Origin: Candidatus Poribacteria bacterium
Lineage (GTDB): Bacteria; Poribacteria; WGA-4E; WGA-3G
Assembly (NCBI GenBank): GCA_026702755.1
Contig: JAPPBX010000024.1
Span: forward strand, 1-50,624
Direction of reading: 5' to 3'
DNA: 50,624 bases
Made by a program: the position numbers and the translations under genes. The notes under the pieces were generated by a model. The model was not told where the DNA came from and did no database searches. It saw only the letters and a list, made by a program, of their open reading frames with translations. Each line of letters begins with the position of its first letter. Position 1 is the stretch's first letter. Positions 25,117 through 35,097 of the stretch are shown piece by piece.

Positions 25117-25995
25117 ATGGCAACCCTACGAGAGATTCGGCGGCGTATCGCCAGCATTCAAAATATTGAGCAGGTGACCGATGCAATGCGCGTTGTCGCT
25201 GCAGCGCGCCTCCGCCGTGCACAAGAAAATATCGTTGCAACGCGACCTTACGCTGAAAAACTGAACACTATCCTCGGGCATCTTATCTCACAGATAGATA
25301 TGGGAGAACAGGCGTTGACACATCCACTTCTTGAAACGCGTGAGATAAAGCATGCCTGCATCATCTCTGTCTCCGCCGACCGAGGGTTGTGCGGAAGTTT
25401 CAACAGCAACGTTATTCGGACAACCACACAACGTATAGAACACTATCAAGAAAGCGGCGCGAATGTAACGCTTATCTGCATCGGGAGACGAGGGCAAGAG
25501 CATTTTACCCGCCGCGGCTACGACATTACTGATTCATACATTAATATTTTCCGCCAACTTGAATTCCAAACAGCCATTGACGTTGTCCACGAGTTTGAAC
25601 ATCTTTATACTGATAAAAAAATTGACAAAGTTGAGGTTATCTACAACAATTTCAAGTCTGCTATTCTCCAGACCGTGCTTGTTGAGCAACTCCTTCCGTT
25701 AGTACCTGAGATACCTGAAGGTGATACACATTTCTTAGATTATGTCTATGAGCCAGGGCAGATCGAACTCTTTGAAATGTTACTTGGGAAACACTTGAAT
25801 ATGCAAATGTGGAAAGTGCTTCTGGATTCCAACGCGGCGGAGCAAGCCGCAAGGATGGCAGCGATGGAAAACGCCACACAAAAGGCGAAAGAACTCATCG
25901 ACGAGTTGATTCTCCAGCGCAACAGAGCACGTCAAACACAGATTACAACAGAAATTTCTGAGATTGTAAGCGGTGCAGCCGCACTAGAGAGTTAA
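25117..25995 (+). CDS. atpG: F-type ATP synthase subunit gamma
   Basis: A 292-residue central rotor shaft. The N-terminal coiled-coil helix is RRIASIQNIEQVTDAMRVVAAARLRRAQ, followed by the Rossmann-like domain with SADRGLCGSFNSN and the C-terminal helix with the conserved ENATQKAKELIDELILQRNRARQTQITTEISEIVSGA (split here only in description). Length and motifs are typical. It is separated from atpA by two bases, so translation is probably coupled. The next gene is not atpD but a DUF1992 gene, an insertion in the standard order. Confidence 0.97.
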   Translation: MATLREIRRRIASIQNIEQVTDAMRVVAAARLRRAQENIVATRPYAEKLNTILGHLISQIDMGEQALTHPLLETREIKHACIISVSADRGLCGSFNSNVIRTTTQRIEHYQESGANVTLICIGRRGQEHFTRRGYDITDSYINIFRQLEFQTAIDVVHEFEHLYTDKKIDKVEVIYNNFKSAILQTVLVEQLLPLVPEIPEGDTHFLDYVYEPGQIELFEMLLGKHLNMQMWKVLLDSNAAEQAARMAAMENATQKAKELIDELILQRNRARQTQITTEISEIVSGAAALES

Positions 25996-26036
25996 AGGTA
26001 GCAGGCAGACTCCGTTCTGCCGTGAGGAGGTTCCAG

Positions 26037-28138
<2,102 letters not shown>

Positions 28139-28218
28139 TAGTTATCAGTTATCGGTTTTCAGTTTGCCTCGCAGTGAGAGTTAAAAGAGAAACCTTCTCA
28201 CTGATAACTGAAAACTCT
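28139..28218. repeat. CAGTTATCAG-type inverted repeat, copy 4 (atpD-atpC)
   Basis: AGTTATCAGTTATCGGTTTT on the left and CTGATAACTGAAAACT on the right form a hairpin with CCTCGCAGTGAGAGTTAAAA in the loop. The same loop wording (CCTCGCGGTGAGAGTT) recurs at about 43395, so the family has a conserved centre. Confidence 0.8.
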
Positions 28219-28245
28219 ACTTTTGACAACAAAAACAGAGTAGAT

Positions 28246-28656
28246 ATGTTAGATAGAAGTTTTCATCTTGAAATTCGGACACCGGAACAGTTGATTTATG
28301 AAGGGGACGTAACAAGCGTTCATGCGCCCGGAGTCGAAGGCAACTTTCAGATTCTCGCCGGGCACATCCCGTTTCTTACTGCCTTGGAAGTTGGTGAGAT
28401 CCGCATCCGTGAATCGTCGGACACACCGCAGTTAATGGCAACAAGCGGCGGTGTCTTTGAGGTCCTCCGCACAGGTGTCACTGCGCTCGTTGAGACTGCG
28501 GAGTGGGCATCAGAAATTGATGTGGAGCGTGCAGAGAGCGCACTTGAGCGTGCCCAAGCACAACTCGCGGCGAACGCACCCGACCTGAACCGCCCACGCG
28601 CAGAAGCAGCACTCACACGCGCACAGAACCGCATCAAAGCCGCGAGCAATTTGTAA
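28246..28656 (+). CDS. atpC: F-type ATP synthase subunit epsilon
   Basis: A 136-residue regulatory and rotor subunit. The N-terminal beta-sandwich contains RTPEQLIYEGDVTSVHAPGVEGNFQILAGH (the family pattern PEGxFGILPGH is seen as EGNFQILAGH), and the C-terminal two-helix domain is Ala- and Arg-rich (ERAQAQLAANAPDLNRPRAE). The ATG at 28246 is preferred over a GTG at 28174, which lies in the repeat. A second, broken copy of the last 87 bases occurs at 29486-29572. Confidence 0.94.
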   Translation: MLDRSFHLEIRTPEQLIYEGDVTSVHAPGVEGNFQILAGHIPFLTALEVGEIRIRESSDTPQLMATSGGVFEVLRTGVTALVETAEWASEIDVERAESALERAQAQLAANAPDLNRPRAEAALTRAQNRIKAASNL

Positions 28657-28681
28657 GCATCACTCCGATGCGTCCGTTTTT
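28657..28681 (+). terminator. Weak Rho-independent terminator after atpC
   Basis: GCATC (28657-28661), loop ACTCC, GATGC (28667-28671), then GTCCG and five T. The stem has only five pairs, but the position straight after the atpC stop fits the end of the ATP synthase operon. Confidence 0.5.
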
Positions 28682-28692
28682 ACGCAAAAAAC

Positions 28693-28721
28693 TTGAGACC
28701 GGTTAGAATTTTCGGTATAAT
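28693..28721 (+). promoter_or_regulatory. Sigma70-type promoter for the nucleotidyltransferase module
   Basis: TTGAGA (28693-28698), 17 bases, TATAAT (28716-28721), 25 bases before the ATG at 28747. It follows the atp terminator candidate, so the module is a separate transcription unit. Confidence 0.7.
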
Positions 28722-28746
28722 TATTACCCATAAGAAGACTTAATTG

Positions 28747-29187
28747 ATGGCTCTTCCCAATTTGAACGATGCAGGTGAATTGCCTATAGGAATACATCAA
28801 GCCACGATCAATGAGGTAATTGCTCAATTTGGTAGCGGAACCTTACAGCGAGAAGTTGTGACTGCGCGTTTGGAAAGAATCTATCAAATTGCCAAAGATA
28901 CAGGAAATCTTCAGCAATTGATTATTTTTGGGAGTTATATTACAGCGAAGCCTGAACCTAATGATGTGGATGTTGTAATCATCTTCAATGATGATTTTGA
29001 CCTAACAGTTTGGAGCGAGGAAGTGAAAAGGCTTTTGAACCATCAACAAGCAGAAAATGAATTCGGAGCCAGTATTTTTTGGATCCGCCCGTCCTTACTA
29101 TTGTTTGAGACACTTGACGAGTTTATCGAAAGTTGGCAAGTCAAACGGGATGGAACGCGACGCGGTATCATAGAGGTAAGAAGATGA
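28747..29187 (+). CDS. Nucleotidyltransferase-fold protein (DUF6932-like)
   Basis: A 146-residue protein with the minimal nucleotidyltransferase motif: IIFGSYITAKPEPNDVDVVIIF, i.e. GSY followed by a DxD pair that binds metal. The N-terminus (LNDAGELPIGIHQATINEV) fits the DUF6932 pattern (LPxGIH). Such proteins often belong to toxin-antitoxin or defence modules, but no activity can be stated. The ATG at 28747 is preceded by an in-frame TTG. The downstream gene overlaps by four bases (ATGA). The module is inserted between atpC and a second fragment of atpC. Confidence 0.8.
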   Translation: MALPNLNDAGELPIGIHQATINEVIAQFGSGTLQREVVTARLERIYQIAKDTGNLQQLIIFGSYITAKPEPNDVDVVIIFNDDFDLTVWSEEVKRLLNHQQAENEFGASIFWIRPSLLLFETLDEFIESWQVKRDGTRRGIIEVRR

Positions 29188-29432
29188 TTCACAACGACAA
29201 AGAACTCAAAGCAAATCAGAAACGCATAGCGTATTTTCAAAACTTGCTCTTACAACTGCGAGTTAAGGCAACACCTGAAGAATTTTCGCTCATCTCAACT
29301 GGATATCGGACAGAGATTCTGAAAATGCAAGATGAAGTACTTGAATATCTGACTCGACATTCATGTGAACCGATATCTGTGAAAGCAGTTTCTGCGGAGG
29401 CATTAGATACTTCAAATAACAGGAAACAATAA
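29184..29432 (+). CDS. Small partner protein of the nucleotidyltransferase
   Basis: An 82-residue, largely helical, charged protein starting MIHNDKELKANQKRIAYFQNL. It overlaps the nucleotidyltransferase stop codon by four bases, so the two are translationally coupled. Its size and coupling suggest the other half of a toxin-antitoxin-like module. I recognise no domain. Its last residues (SNNRKQ) run into the atpC fragment region. Confidence 0.7.
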   Translation: MIHNDKELKANQKRIAYFQNLLLQLRVKATPEEFSLISTGYRTEILKMQDEVLEYLTRHSCEPISVKAVSAEALDTSNNRKQ

Positions 29433-29449
29433 TTTTCAAGCATTCCTAT

Positions 29450-29572
29450 TGGTTGAAACAGCAAAATGGGCGAGCGCAATTCGCTGCAAACGCACTCGAC
29501 CTGAATCGCCCACGCGCAGAAGCAGCACTTGCACGCGCACAAAATCGCATCAAAGTCGCGAGCAATTTGTAA
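29450..29572 (+). pseudogene. Broken second copy of the 3' end of atpC
   Basis: Bases 29486-29572 match 28570-28656, the end of atpC including its TAA, with about eight differences in 87 bases by eye. The preceding 36 bases match the VETAEWAS codons of atpC (as VETAKWAS), with the intervening segment deleted and the frame shifted. There is no start. The copy therefore is an old partial duplicate; the nucleotidyltransferase module lies exactly between the two copies. Confidence 0.85.
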
Positions 29573-29595
29573 TTACCCTCTTCCAATTCTCCGGT

Positions 29596-29619
29596 AGGTG
29601 CGCTTCTCCAAGCGCACCT
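29596..29619. terminator. Perfect 10-bp hairpin between convergent units
   Basis: AGGTGCGCTT (29596-29605), loop CTCC, AAGCGCACCT (29610-29619). It lies between the atpC fragment and the end of a reverse-strand gene (29628). There is no T-tract, so it may be a repeat element or a bidirectional processing signal rather than a true terminator. Confidence 0.5.
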
Positions 29620-29627
29620 CTCCATCC

Positions 29628-30452
29628 TTACACCGTCAGTTTAATCTCATCCTGCTTTACAATTTCCTTGATATGTCCATACGCCGCAGATTCCACCAAT
29701 TCCAACGTCTCTGGAGATAACCGATCCAGAATAGGTTGTGGGAAACTATGCGCACCAGCGTATTGTGGCGCATATCGTAGGACGAGAAACCGCCGATCCC
29801 GATCCTTTGGTTTCCAACGCAGCACACCATGCGTCAGCAATTCCGAAATAATCACAATATCGCCCGCCTTCGGTGTAATATTGACAAAAACTGGATCGTC
29901 AAGTGGATCAATGCCATCCTCTTCGTTAAGTGTCAGCAGCTGCTCCGGCCGCTTAAACTCACTCTTATGTGAGTTAGGAATCACGATGAGTCCTCCGTCA
30001 CCCGGATAGACATCCGTAAAATAGGGGAAACAGACAAAGTTATCGCAATAGATACGTCCATTGTCAATCTCGTAGCGTGTGCTATACCACCCGTAATCAT
30101 CACGAGCGCAGTGTAGTCCACCAGGGTTCACGTTTGCGCGTTCACCCGCCTGCCACAAATCGTGTTTATCATGCTTCAACGAACCTCTGGCAAATCGTGG
30201 CTGATTGTCTGTCAACTCCTTGATAATCGGCCATAGTGCTGTGTGCATCGTTAAGCGTTCAAGCGATTTATCGAAAGCGAACCCGTGCTGATGGAGTCCT
30301 TCTTGCTTAAATCCAGGTGGCAGTTCGTCAGGGGGTGTCGTTATATATCTATCGACAGCTTCAGCGGCTTCCGCCAATGCATCGCCAGTGATGACATTTT
30401 CTAAATGGAGATATCCGGTTACATCAAAAAGATAACGTTGTTTCGGGGTCAT
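29628..30452 (-). CDS. PhyH family protein with HxA in place of HxD
   Basis: A 274-residue PhyH superfamily protein. The first metal motif reads H114-C-A116 (GGLHCARDDYGW), where hydroxylases have HxD; 48 residues later comes PNSHKSEF, the usual landmark, and the distal His is H208 in ELLTHGVLRW with Arg near 221 for 2-oxoglutarate. HxA or HxG is the substitution that opens a halide site in Fe/2-oxoglutarate halogenases such as SyrB2 and WelO5, but some PhyH subfamilies (LHGG type) share it and have unknown chemistry, so this is only a candidate. It is the last gene of a reverse-strand cluster and follows a related enzyme. Confidence 0.85.
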   Translation of the reverse strand: MTPKQRYLFDVTGYLHLENVITGDALAEAAEAVDRYITTPPDELPPGFKQEGLHQHGFAFDKSLERLTMHTALWPIIKELTDNQPRFARGSLKHDKHDLWQAGERANVNPGGLHCARDDYGWYSTRYEIDNGRIYCDNFVCFPYFTDVYPGDGGLIVIPNSHKSEFKRPEQLLTLNEEDGIDPLDDPVFVNITPKAGDIVIISELLTHGVLRWKPKDRDRRFLVLRYAPQYAGAHSFPQPILDRLSPETLELVESAAYGHIKEIVKQDEIKLTV

Positions 30453-30510
30453 GTTTTTAATTTTCCTTGCGGTTCGGTTAGGTAGGACCGCGCTGACTGC
30501 TGACCGCTAT

Positions 30511-31401
30511 TCATAATGCCATATCAAAATCTGTGCCGGTTACATTGCCTTTTACATAGGCATCACGGAAGAGGGTCTGGCGTTTCGGAGGCATCTCCTC
30601 AAGTAACGCTTGTGGCGGTTTAGACCGGGTCCACCGCTTATCTACTGAGTTATACGCGTTAAAAACAGCGACCCGATCAACATCAGGATTTTGCCACGCT
30701 TGTCCACTATGCGTAATTGCTTCCGTAAAAATAATAACAGATCCGGCAGGACAAGAATAAGTGTCCCAAAATTCCCAGTCTTGTATGTGGGCATCCTCCG
30801 GTGCAGTATAAGCTGCCTTGTGGCTACCTGTAATGAACATGGTGCCGCCATCGCCTTTTTCTACAGGGTTAAGTTCCCATACAACGCGCGTCAAACCGCT
30901 ATACGCTTGTCCGGGTAAACATTGGTATTGGTGGCAATCACCCGGCATCCGAAACATACCGTTACCGTTATGCGGACTGAACGTGAAGGGCGGATCGTCC
31001 GTTGTAGAACGCAACGCCATAAAACTCATCTCCATGCGGAAGCCGTAGCAGGTATCCGAGGCGAGATAGGGGGATGCGAGAAACTCATTTCCGAATGCTA
31101 CCACAACCGGATGGTCTGTTAACTTCTCCAAGGGCCCGCCGTAAGTCGAGCGATGGTGTTGCGGAATCGTTTCAGGGTCGCTTTTTAAACGGTAACAGAA
31201 ATCACGCATCTCCTCGACCTCCGATTCTGTCAGCACACCCGGCACCAAGAGCCATCCGTTTTTGTCGAAGAGATATTTCTGTTCTTGTGTCAAAGGGACA
31301 ACGGGTTTACCGTCGGCATTTGTCTGTGTAATATCGGCAGGTGCCGTTGCCAACGGATTCCCGAAATCTTTGTTGAATTTAATACCGATCTGTTCTGCCA
31401 T
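30511..31401 (-). CDS. PhyH family protein with HxG in place of HxD
   Basis: A 296-residue PhyH superfamily protein. The N-terminal region (QKYLFDKNGWLLVPGVLTESEVEEM) is typical. The metal motif is H144-N-G146 (FSPHNGNGMFR); the landmark TGSHKAAY lies 50 residues on, and the distal His is H231 (EAITHSGQAW) with R243 after it. The Asp of the triad is thus Gly. It heads the reverse-strand run together with an aldo/keto reductase (gap 15 bases). GAGAGGAAC precedes the ATG. Substrate unknown. Confidence 0.85.
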   Translation of the reverse strand: MAEQIGIKFNKDFGNPLATAPADITQTNADGKPVVPLTQEQKYLFDKNGWLLVPGVLTESEVEEMRDFCYRLKSDPETIPQHHRSTYGGPLEKLTDHPVVVAFGNEFLASPYLASDTCYGFRMEMSFMALRSTTDDPPFTFSPHNGNGMFRMPGDCHQYQCLPGQAYSGLTRVVWELNPVEKGDGGTMFITGSHKAAYTAPEDAHIQDWEFWDTYSCPAGSVIIFTEAITHSGQAWQNPDVDRVAVFNAYNSVDKRWTRSKPPQALLEEMPPKRQTLFRDAYVKGNVTGTDFDMAL

Positions 31402-31416
31402 AAGTCCGTTCCTCTC

Positions 31417-32400
31417 TTAATGAATACGCGCGCCTGTGAAATAGTCAGGGTTTGCTCCCATTTTTTCTAAAAGCGGTGCAGTCACCGTGTCAAGCCTCTC
31501 AATCACATCATCAGACGGCGTGTATTCAATAACGTTCAGGTTTTCCTGCAGTTCATTTATATTTCGGGTGCCAACGAGCATACACGTAACTCCGGGTCTC
31601 GCCATCGCCCAAGCAATAGCAAGCCGAGCCATTGGGACCTGCTCAGCGTCCGCAATTTTTCGGATGCTTTCCAAGGTCTCAAACATCTCTTCCTCGGCAC
31701 CCTCTTCGCCGTGTGAAGCCTGTGCTCGGTCATCTCGAAAATGGCGAAATCGGGAATGCACTGGGGGTATTTCCTCTGCCCTCTTATACTGTCCAGTCAA
31801 GATTCCCTGCAACAATGGCATATACCCCAAGATGCCGACGTTATGCTTGCGACACAGCGGAAGCAACTCAGGCTCTATTGCTCGCGACAAGAGGTTATAA
31901 CAGAGTTGATTCACAGCAATAGACGCGCCTGTATCAAGTGCTGCTGTAAGTTGTTCCACCCCGAAGTTGCTTACACCGATAGCACGGATAAGTCCATCTT
32001 CCTGTAAGCGCGTCAGTTCAGCCATGCTTTCTTTGATAGCAATCTCGTCGTCGGGCCAGTGAATCATATAGATGTCAACGCAATCCGTTTGCAATCGTTG
32101 GAGACTCGCCTCGCAATGTTCACGGATTGTAGCCGGATCCGGTCGGCTTACCTTCGTGCCGATGACTGCTTCGTGTCGTCTGCCGTTCAGTGCGACAGCA
32201 AGTGCTTCCTCACTCCGTCCGTCGTTATATCCTTCCGCTGTATCGAAAAAATTGATGCCAGCATCCAATGCAGCGTTCGCAACAGCGGTAACATCCGATT
32301 GCGCTTGTGGTCCCCAATAATCACCACCGCCATAGGACCAGCATCCAATGCCCATCGATGAGATTTCAATTCCAGATTTTCCGCACGTCCGCATCTCCAT
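31417..32400 (-). CDS. Aldo/keto reductase
   Basis: A 327-residue NAD(P)H-dependent reductase with a TIM-barrel. The catalytic tetrad is visible: Asp and Tyr in NFFDTAEGYNDGRSEEALA, Lys in VIGTKV and His in YMIHWPD. The cofactor-binding end reads LVGTRNINELQENL. It reduces a carbonyl or oxidises a sugar alcohol; the substrate cannot be told. It lies upstream of the PhyH gene pair in the same orientation with 15 bases between, so probably co-transcribed. An alternative ATG lies six bases downstream. Confidence 0.93.
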   Translation of the reverse strand: MEMRTCGKSGIEISSMGIGCWSYGGGDYWGPQAQSDVTAVANAALDAGINFFDTAEGYNDGRSEEALAVALNGRRHEAVIGTKVSRPDPATIREHCEASLQRLQTDCVDIYMIHWPDDEIAIKESMAELTRLQEDGLIRAIGVSNFGVEQLTAALDTGASIAVNQLCYNLLSRAIEPELLPLCRKHNVGILGYMPLLQGILTGQYKRAEEIPPVHSRFRHFRDDRAQASHGEEGAEEEMFETLESIRKIADAEQVPMARLAIAWAMARPGVTCMLVGTRNINELQENLNVIEYTPSDDVIERLDTVTAPLLEKMGANPDYFTGARIH

Positions 32401-32424
32401 TTTTCAGCCTCCATGATGTGTGGC

Positions 32425-32541
32425 GGTCAGCTGTCAGTCATCAGTGAGGCAAGTCTTGTGCCTGTCCAATTGGGTATCCGCAACGGATATCGGTACACAA
32501 GAAACCTCTTTGCTGATGGTTTCCGACAACTGATGGCTAAT
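32425..32541. repeat. CAGTTATCAG-type inverted repeat, copy 5 (diverged)
   Basis: GGTCAGCTGTCAGTCATCAG on one side and TTGCTGATGGTTTCCGACAACTG (partial) on the other, with the GAAACCTCTTTGCTGATG tail seen also at about 43410. It lies between the aldo/keto reductase and the next reverse-strand gene. Confidence 0.6.
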
Positions 32542-32549
32542 ATTACGAC

Positions 32550-33386
32550 CTATCCCAATTCTGCGAAAAGTTCTGTAACCAACGCCGCATTTTCACCGAT
32601 CTGGTCGCCGAATTGTTGATACATACCGAGCAACAACGGATCAATCGGCTTGGTATTGTCTATAGCGAACTTCACTTCTGTCCGAATCTGTTCCGGGCTT
32701 CCAATTGTTCTACCCGCCGCGAGTACCTTGAAAAGGAGGCACGGTTTCTCTGTCCGTCGTATTGCCTCGCACATCTCATCTCGGTCTTCTCGCGCGTAGA
32801 CTTCACCCAAAGCGGCGTAACCGAATTTCTCCCTGAACTTATCGGCACCACCGTGAAGATTATAGAGTCCTGTCATGTAATAGTCTATATCCCACGCCTC
32901 GTCTTCAGCGATGTGTAGAAGTTTCGGATCATGTACAGATAAACCAACTAAAACTCCTGTATCGCGAATCCGTTTGAGAATATCCTGCAGATAATCGAGC
33001 CTGTTTTCACGCAAACACCTTTGCCCAACACCACCGCCGTGTGGTGCCATACCGATCGGATTATGTTTCGCAGCCTCAAAAACATGGTCAGGATCCTCGT
33101 ACCAGCGGGAACCTTGGCTAAGGCAAAACCAGTTTATCGTGCCACCCGCATCTCGGTAAAGTTGTAGATCAGACATCGAGCGTTCCGTCATACTATTCTG
33201 CCAACCATTGATCCCGACTTCCTCTGCCCGTTTGAGTGTCGCCACAACACGCTCCGGTGTATGATATTCCTGCTGGTGCTGTGAAAGAAGTTTATTGAAG
33301 TGAGAATAGCCGTAGATTGGGTTATCCCCAATCACCAGTTTACTGATTTGATGACCACAAAACGAGACTTTCGGTAAGGTTGTCAT
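32550..33386 (-). CDS. Uncharacterised protein, possibly a TIM barrel
   Basis: A 278-residue protein without a family I can name with certainty. It has features of a barrel enzyme: KLVIGDNPIYGYSHFN near the start, alternating beta-alpha elements (GVLVGLSVHDPKLL, CLLFKVLAAGRTIGSP), and KPIDPLLLGMYQQFGDQ at the end. The GDNP motif and the arrangement resemble aldo/keto-reductase-like or dihydroorotase-like barrels only loosely. There is no signal peptide. It sits in the reverse-strand cluster with an aldo/keto reductase and an M42 peptidase, 45 bases from the latter. Coding is secure because of the long frame and the context. Confidence 0.75.
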   Translation of the reverse strand: MTTLPKVSFCGHQISKLVIGDNPIYGYSHFNKLLSQHQQEYHTPERVVATLKRAEEVGINGWQNSMTERSMSDLQLYRDAGGTINWFCLSQGSRWYEDPDHVFEAAKHNPIGMAPHGGGVGQRCLRENRLDYLQDILKRIRDTGVLVGLSVHDPKLLHIAEDEAWDIDYYMTGLYNLHGGADKFREKFGYAALGEVYAREDRDEMCEAIRRTEKPCLLFKVLAAGRTIGSPEQIRTEVKFAIDNTKPIDPLLLGMYQQFGDQIGENAALVTELFAELG

Positions 33387-33430
33387 TGTTTATCCTCCGA
33401 TGAAGTGAAGTGCGTGTCTCCAAAGCGTGC

Positions 33431-34501
33431 TTAACCGAACAGAAACCCTTCCAAAACGGATGCATCAATTTCACGTACGAGATGTTTCGTCAAATCCAAC
33501 GCTGCGGTGTAGTCATCAATGTTAATAATTGAGACATGGCTATGGATATAACGCGACGGCACACCGAGCACAACGGACGGCACCCCTCTACCGAATTGAT
33601 GAATCGCGCCGCCATCCGTCCCGCCAGATTGACGTACTCCAAGTTGATACGGTATCTCATGTCGTTTCGCCGTTTCAACCACATAATCTGCCAATTTTGG
33701 ATTGACAATCATTGAAGAATCAATGATCCGAATTTGTACACCGCCGCCAAGTTTCCCTTGTGAATTTCCGACGCTTAACCCCGGGGTATCGTCAGCAGGG
33801 GGTCCTTCAAGCACAATAGCGAGATCGGGTTCCACACTGGCGACCATTGTCTTTGCCCCTCGCAATCCTACCTCCTCTTGAACGCTCCCCGCTCCGATGA
33901 CAGTGTTCGGATGTTCATCAAGTTCTAAAAGCGATTCAATTACAATCGCAACACCGACACGATTATCGAAGGCTTTCGCGGCAAGCAATTTCTCATTTTT
34001 CATCCGCGTAAAGGGACCGTAAGGGGCGATTGGACACCCGGGTAACACACCATATTCTTCTGCTGCTTGTTCTTCGCTTTCCGCACCGATGTCAATGAAA
34101 AGGTCTTTCATATCTAAGACTTTGTCACGTGACCCTGAGAGCAGGTGAGGTGGTGTAGAGCCGACCACTCCCGGTACTTTTCCTAACTTCGTCGTGATCG
34201 TGACCCGTTGCGCTAACAGTGTGTGTGCCCACCATCCACCGAGCGGCAGAAACTTGACGAACCCGTTATCCGTGACATTTTGTACAACAAAACCGATTTC
34301 GTCTAAATGCGAATCAAGCAATATACGGGGATGTTCAGTACTGCCAGCGTGCGTACAGAAGATACCCCCTAATTTGTCAGTCTCAATCGGACCAACACCG
34401 GAGACAGCCTCGCGGAAAACGTCTCGCACCTCGCCCTCGTAACCCGGGATTCCGTCCGCTTGTGTTAATGATTTAAGTAACTCAATTGAAGTTTCGTTCA
34501 T
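33431..34501 (-). CDS. M42 family metallopeptidase
   Basis: A 356-residue M42 aminopeptidase or glucanase-like enzyme. The binuclear zinc ligands are visible: His in LDSHLDEIGF, Asp in KAFDNRVG, Glu pair in VQEEVGLRGA, Asp or Glu in LEGPPADD and His in SRYIHSHVS. TDGGAIH completes the site. The enzymes are large tetrahedral assemblies that cut N-terminal residues of peptides. It is the first gene of the reverse-strand cluster, with the promoter and operator at 34522-34569 directly upstream. Confidence 0.93.
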   Translation of the reverse strand: MNETSIELLKSLTQADGIPGYEGEVRDVFREAVSGVGPIETDKLGGIFCTHAGSTEHPRILLDSHLDEIGFVVQNVTDNGFVKFLPLGGWWAHTLLAQRVTITTKLGKVPGVVGSTPPHLLSGSRDKVLDMKDLFIDIGAESEEQAAEEYGVLPGCPIAPYGPFTRMKNEKLLAAKAFDNRVGVAIVIESLLELDEHPNTVIGAGSVQEEVGLRGAKTMVASVEPDLAIVLEGPPADDTPGLSVGNSQGKLGGGVQIRIIDSSMIVNPKLADYVVETAKRHEIPYQLGVRQSGGTDGGAIHQFGRGVPSVVLGVPSRYIHSHVSIINIDDYTAALDLTKHLVREIDASVLEGFLFG

Positions 34502-34521
34502 TATTGTATTCCTTTAGCAAT

Positions 34522-34551
34522 CGTGCTATAATTTGAGTGTATTATAGCACG
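34522..34551. promoter_or_regulatory. Operator-like inverted repeat over the M42 promoter
   Basis: CGTGCTATAAT (34522-34532) and ATTATAGCACG (34541-34551) are perfect 11-base arms around eight bases. The second arm contains the -10 box of the reverse promoter. A repressor bound here would block the cluster at 34501 and downstream. Confidence 0.65.
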
Positions 34552-34569
34552 CTTGATGTTTTGTGCCAA
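34541..34569 (-). promoter_or_regulatory. Sigma70-type promoter of the reverse-strand cluster
   Basis: Read on the minus strand: TTGGCA (34569-34564), 17 bases, TATAAT (34546-34541), 40 bases before the ATG of the M42 peptidase. It overlaps the inverted repeat. Confidence 0.75.
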
Positions 34570-34689
34570 CTTTTAAGTAGCATTCACGTCCAATGCAAGT
34601 TTATTCTTTCCTTATTCACGTTTAGTGATGTAAACGTTCACAATACCGTTATCACCAGCGTAAAGTGACCAATTTGGAGGTAATAGGCT

Positions 34690-34902
34690 GTGGAAATCAG
34701 ACTTTTAGATGTCGTTGTGCTCACGCAGAATGTCCCCAAATATAATCTGAAGCGAGGAGAATCCGGCACAGTCGTCGAAATCCTTACAAACGGCGAAGCA
34801 TTTGAGGTTGAATTCATTGACAGTAGTGGATACACGTATGCCTTGGTTACTCTGTGCCCGAATCAACTTCGTGTGCTTTATACTTATGGTATTGATGAAT
34901 GA
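34690..34902 (+). CDS. DUF4926 domain protein
   Basis: A 70-residue protein matching the DUF4926 pattern: LLDVVVLTQNVPKYNLKRGESGTVVEI, then FEVEFIDSSGYTYALVTLCPNQLRVL. Such short proteins are frequent partners in gene pairs that resemble toxin-antitoxin or immunity genes; the fold is a small SH3-like barrel by pattern. The start is GTG at 34690 with GGAGG at 34676-34680. No partner gene is adjacent here, so it is solitary. Function unknown. Confidence 0.8.
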   Translation: MEIRLLDVVVLTQNVPKYNLKRGESGTVVEILTNGEAFEVEFIDSSGYTYALVTLCPNQLRVLYTYGIDE

Positions 34903-34946
34903 ACTGAGCGATGTAAAAACGATTCAAAATTTAACTTCTTTTTAAT

Positions 34947-34976
34947 TTGACACCAACTCGTTTAAGATGCTATATT
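34947..34976 (+). promoter_or_regulatory. Sigma70-type promoter before the HNH gene pair
   Basis: TTGACA (34947-34952), 18 bases, TATATT (34971-34976). It stands 120 bases before the ATG at 35098. Confidence 0.65.
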
Positions 34977-35097
34977 AATCTTAATCGTTCATAAGGCAAG
35001 GTCCATAAACTACCGTCAATAATGTCTATGCTGAACACTTAGCTAAGTATCTACGGTTCAAAATCTATCTGGAATTGATGGCAAACGAGGAAAACTC

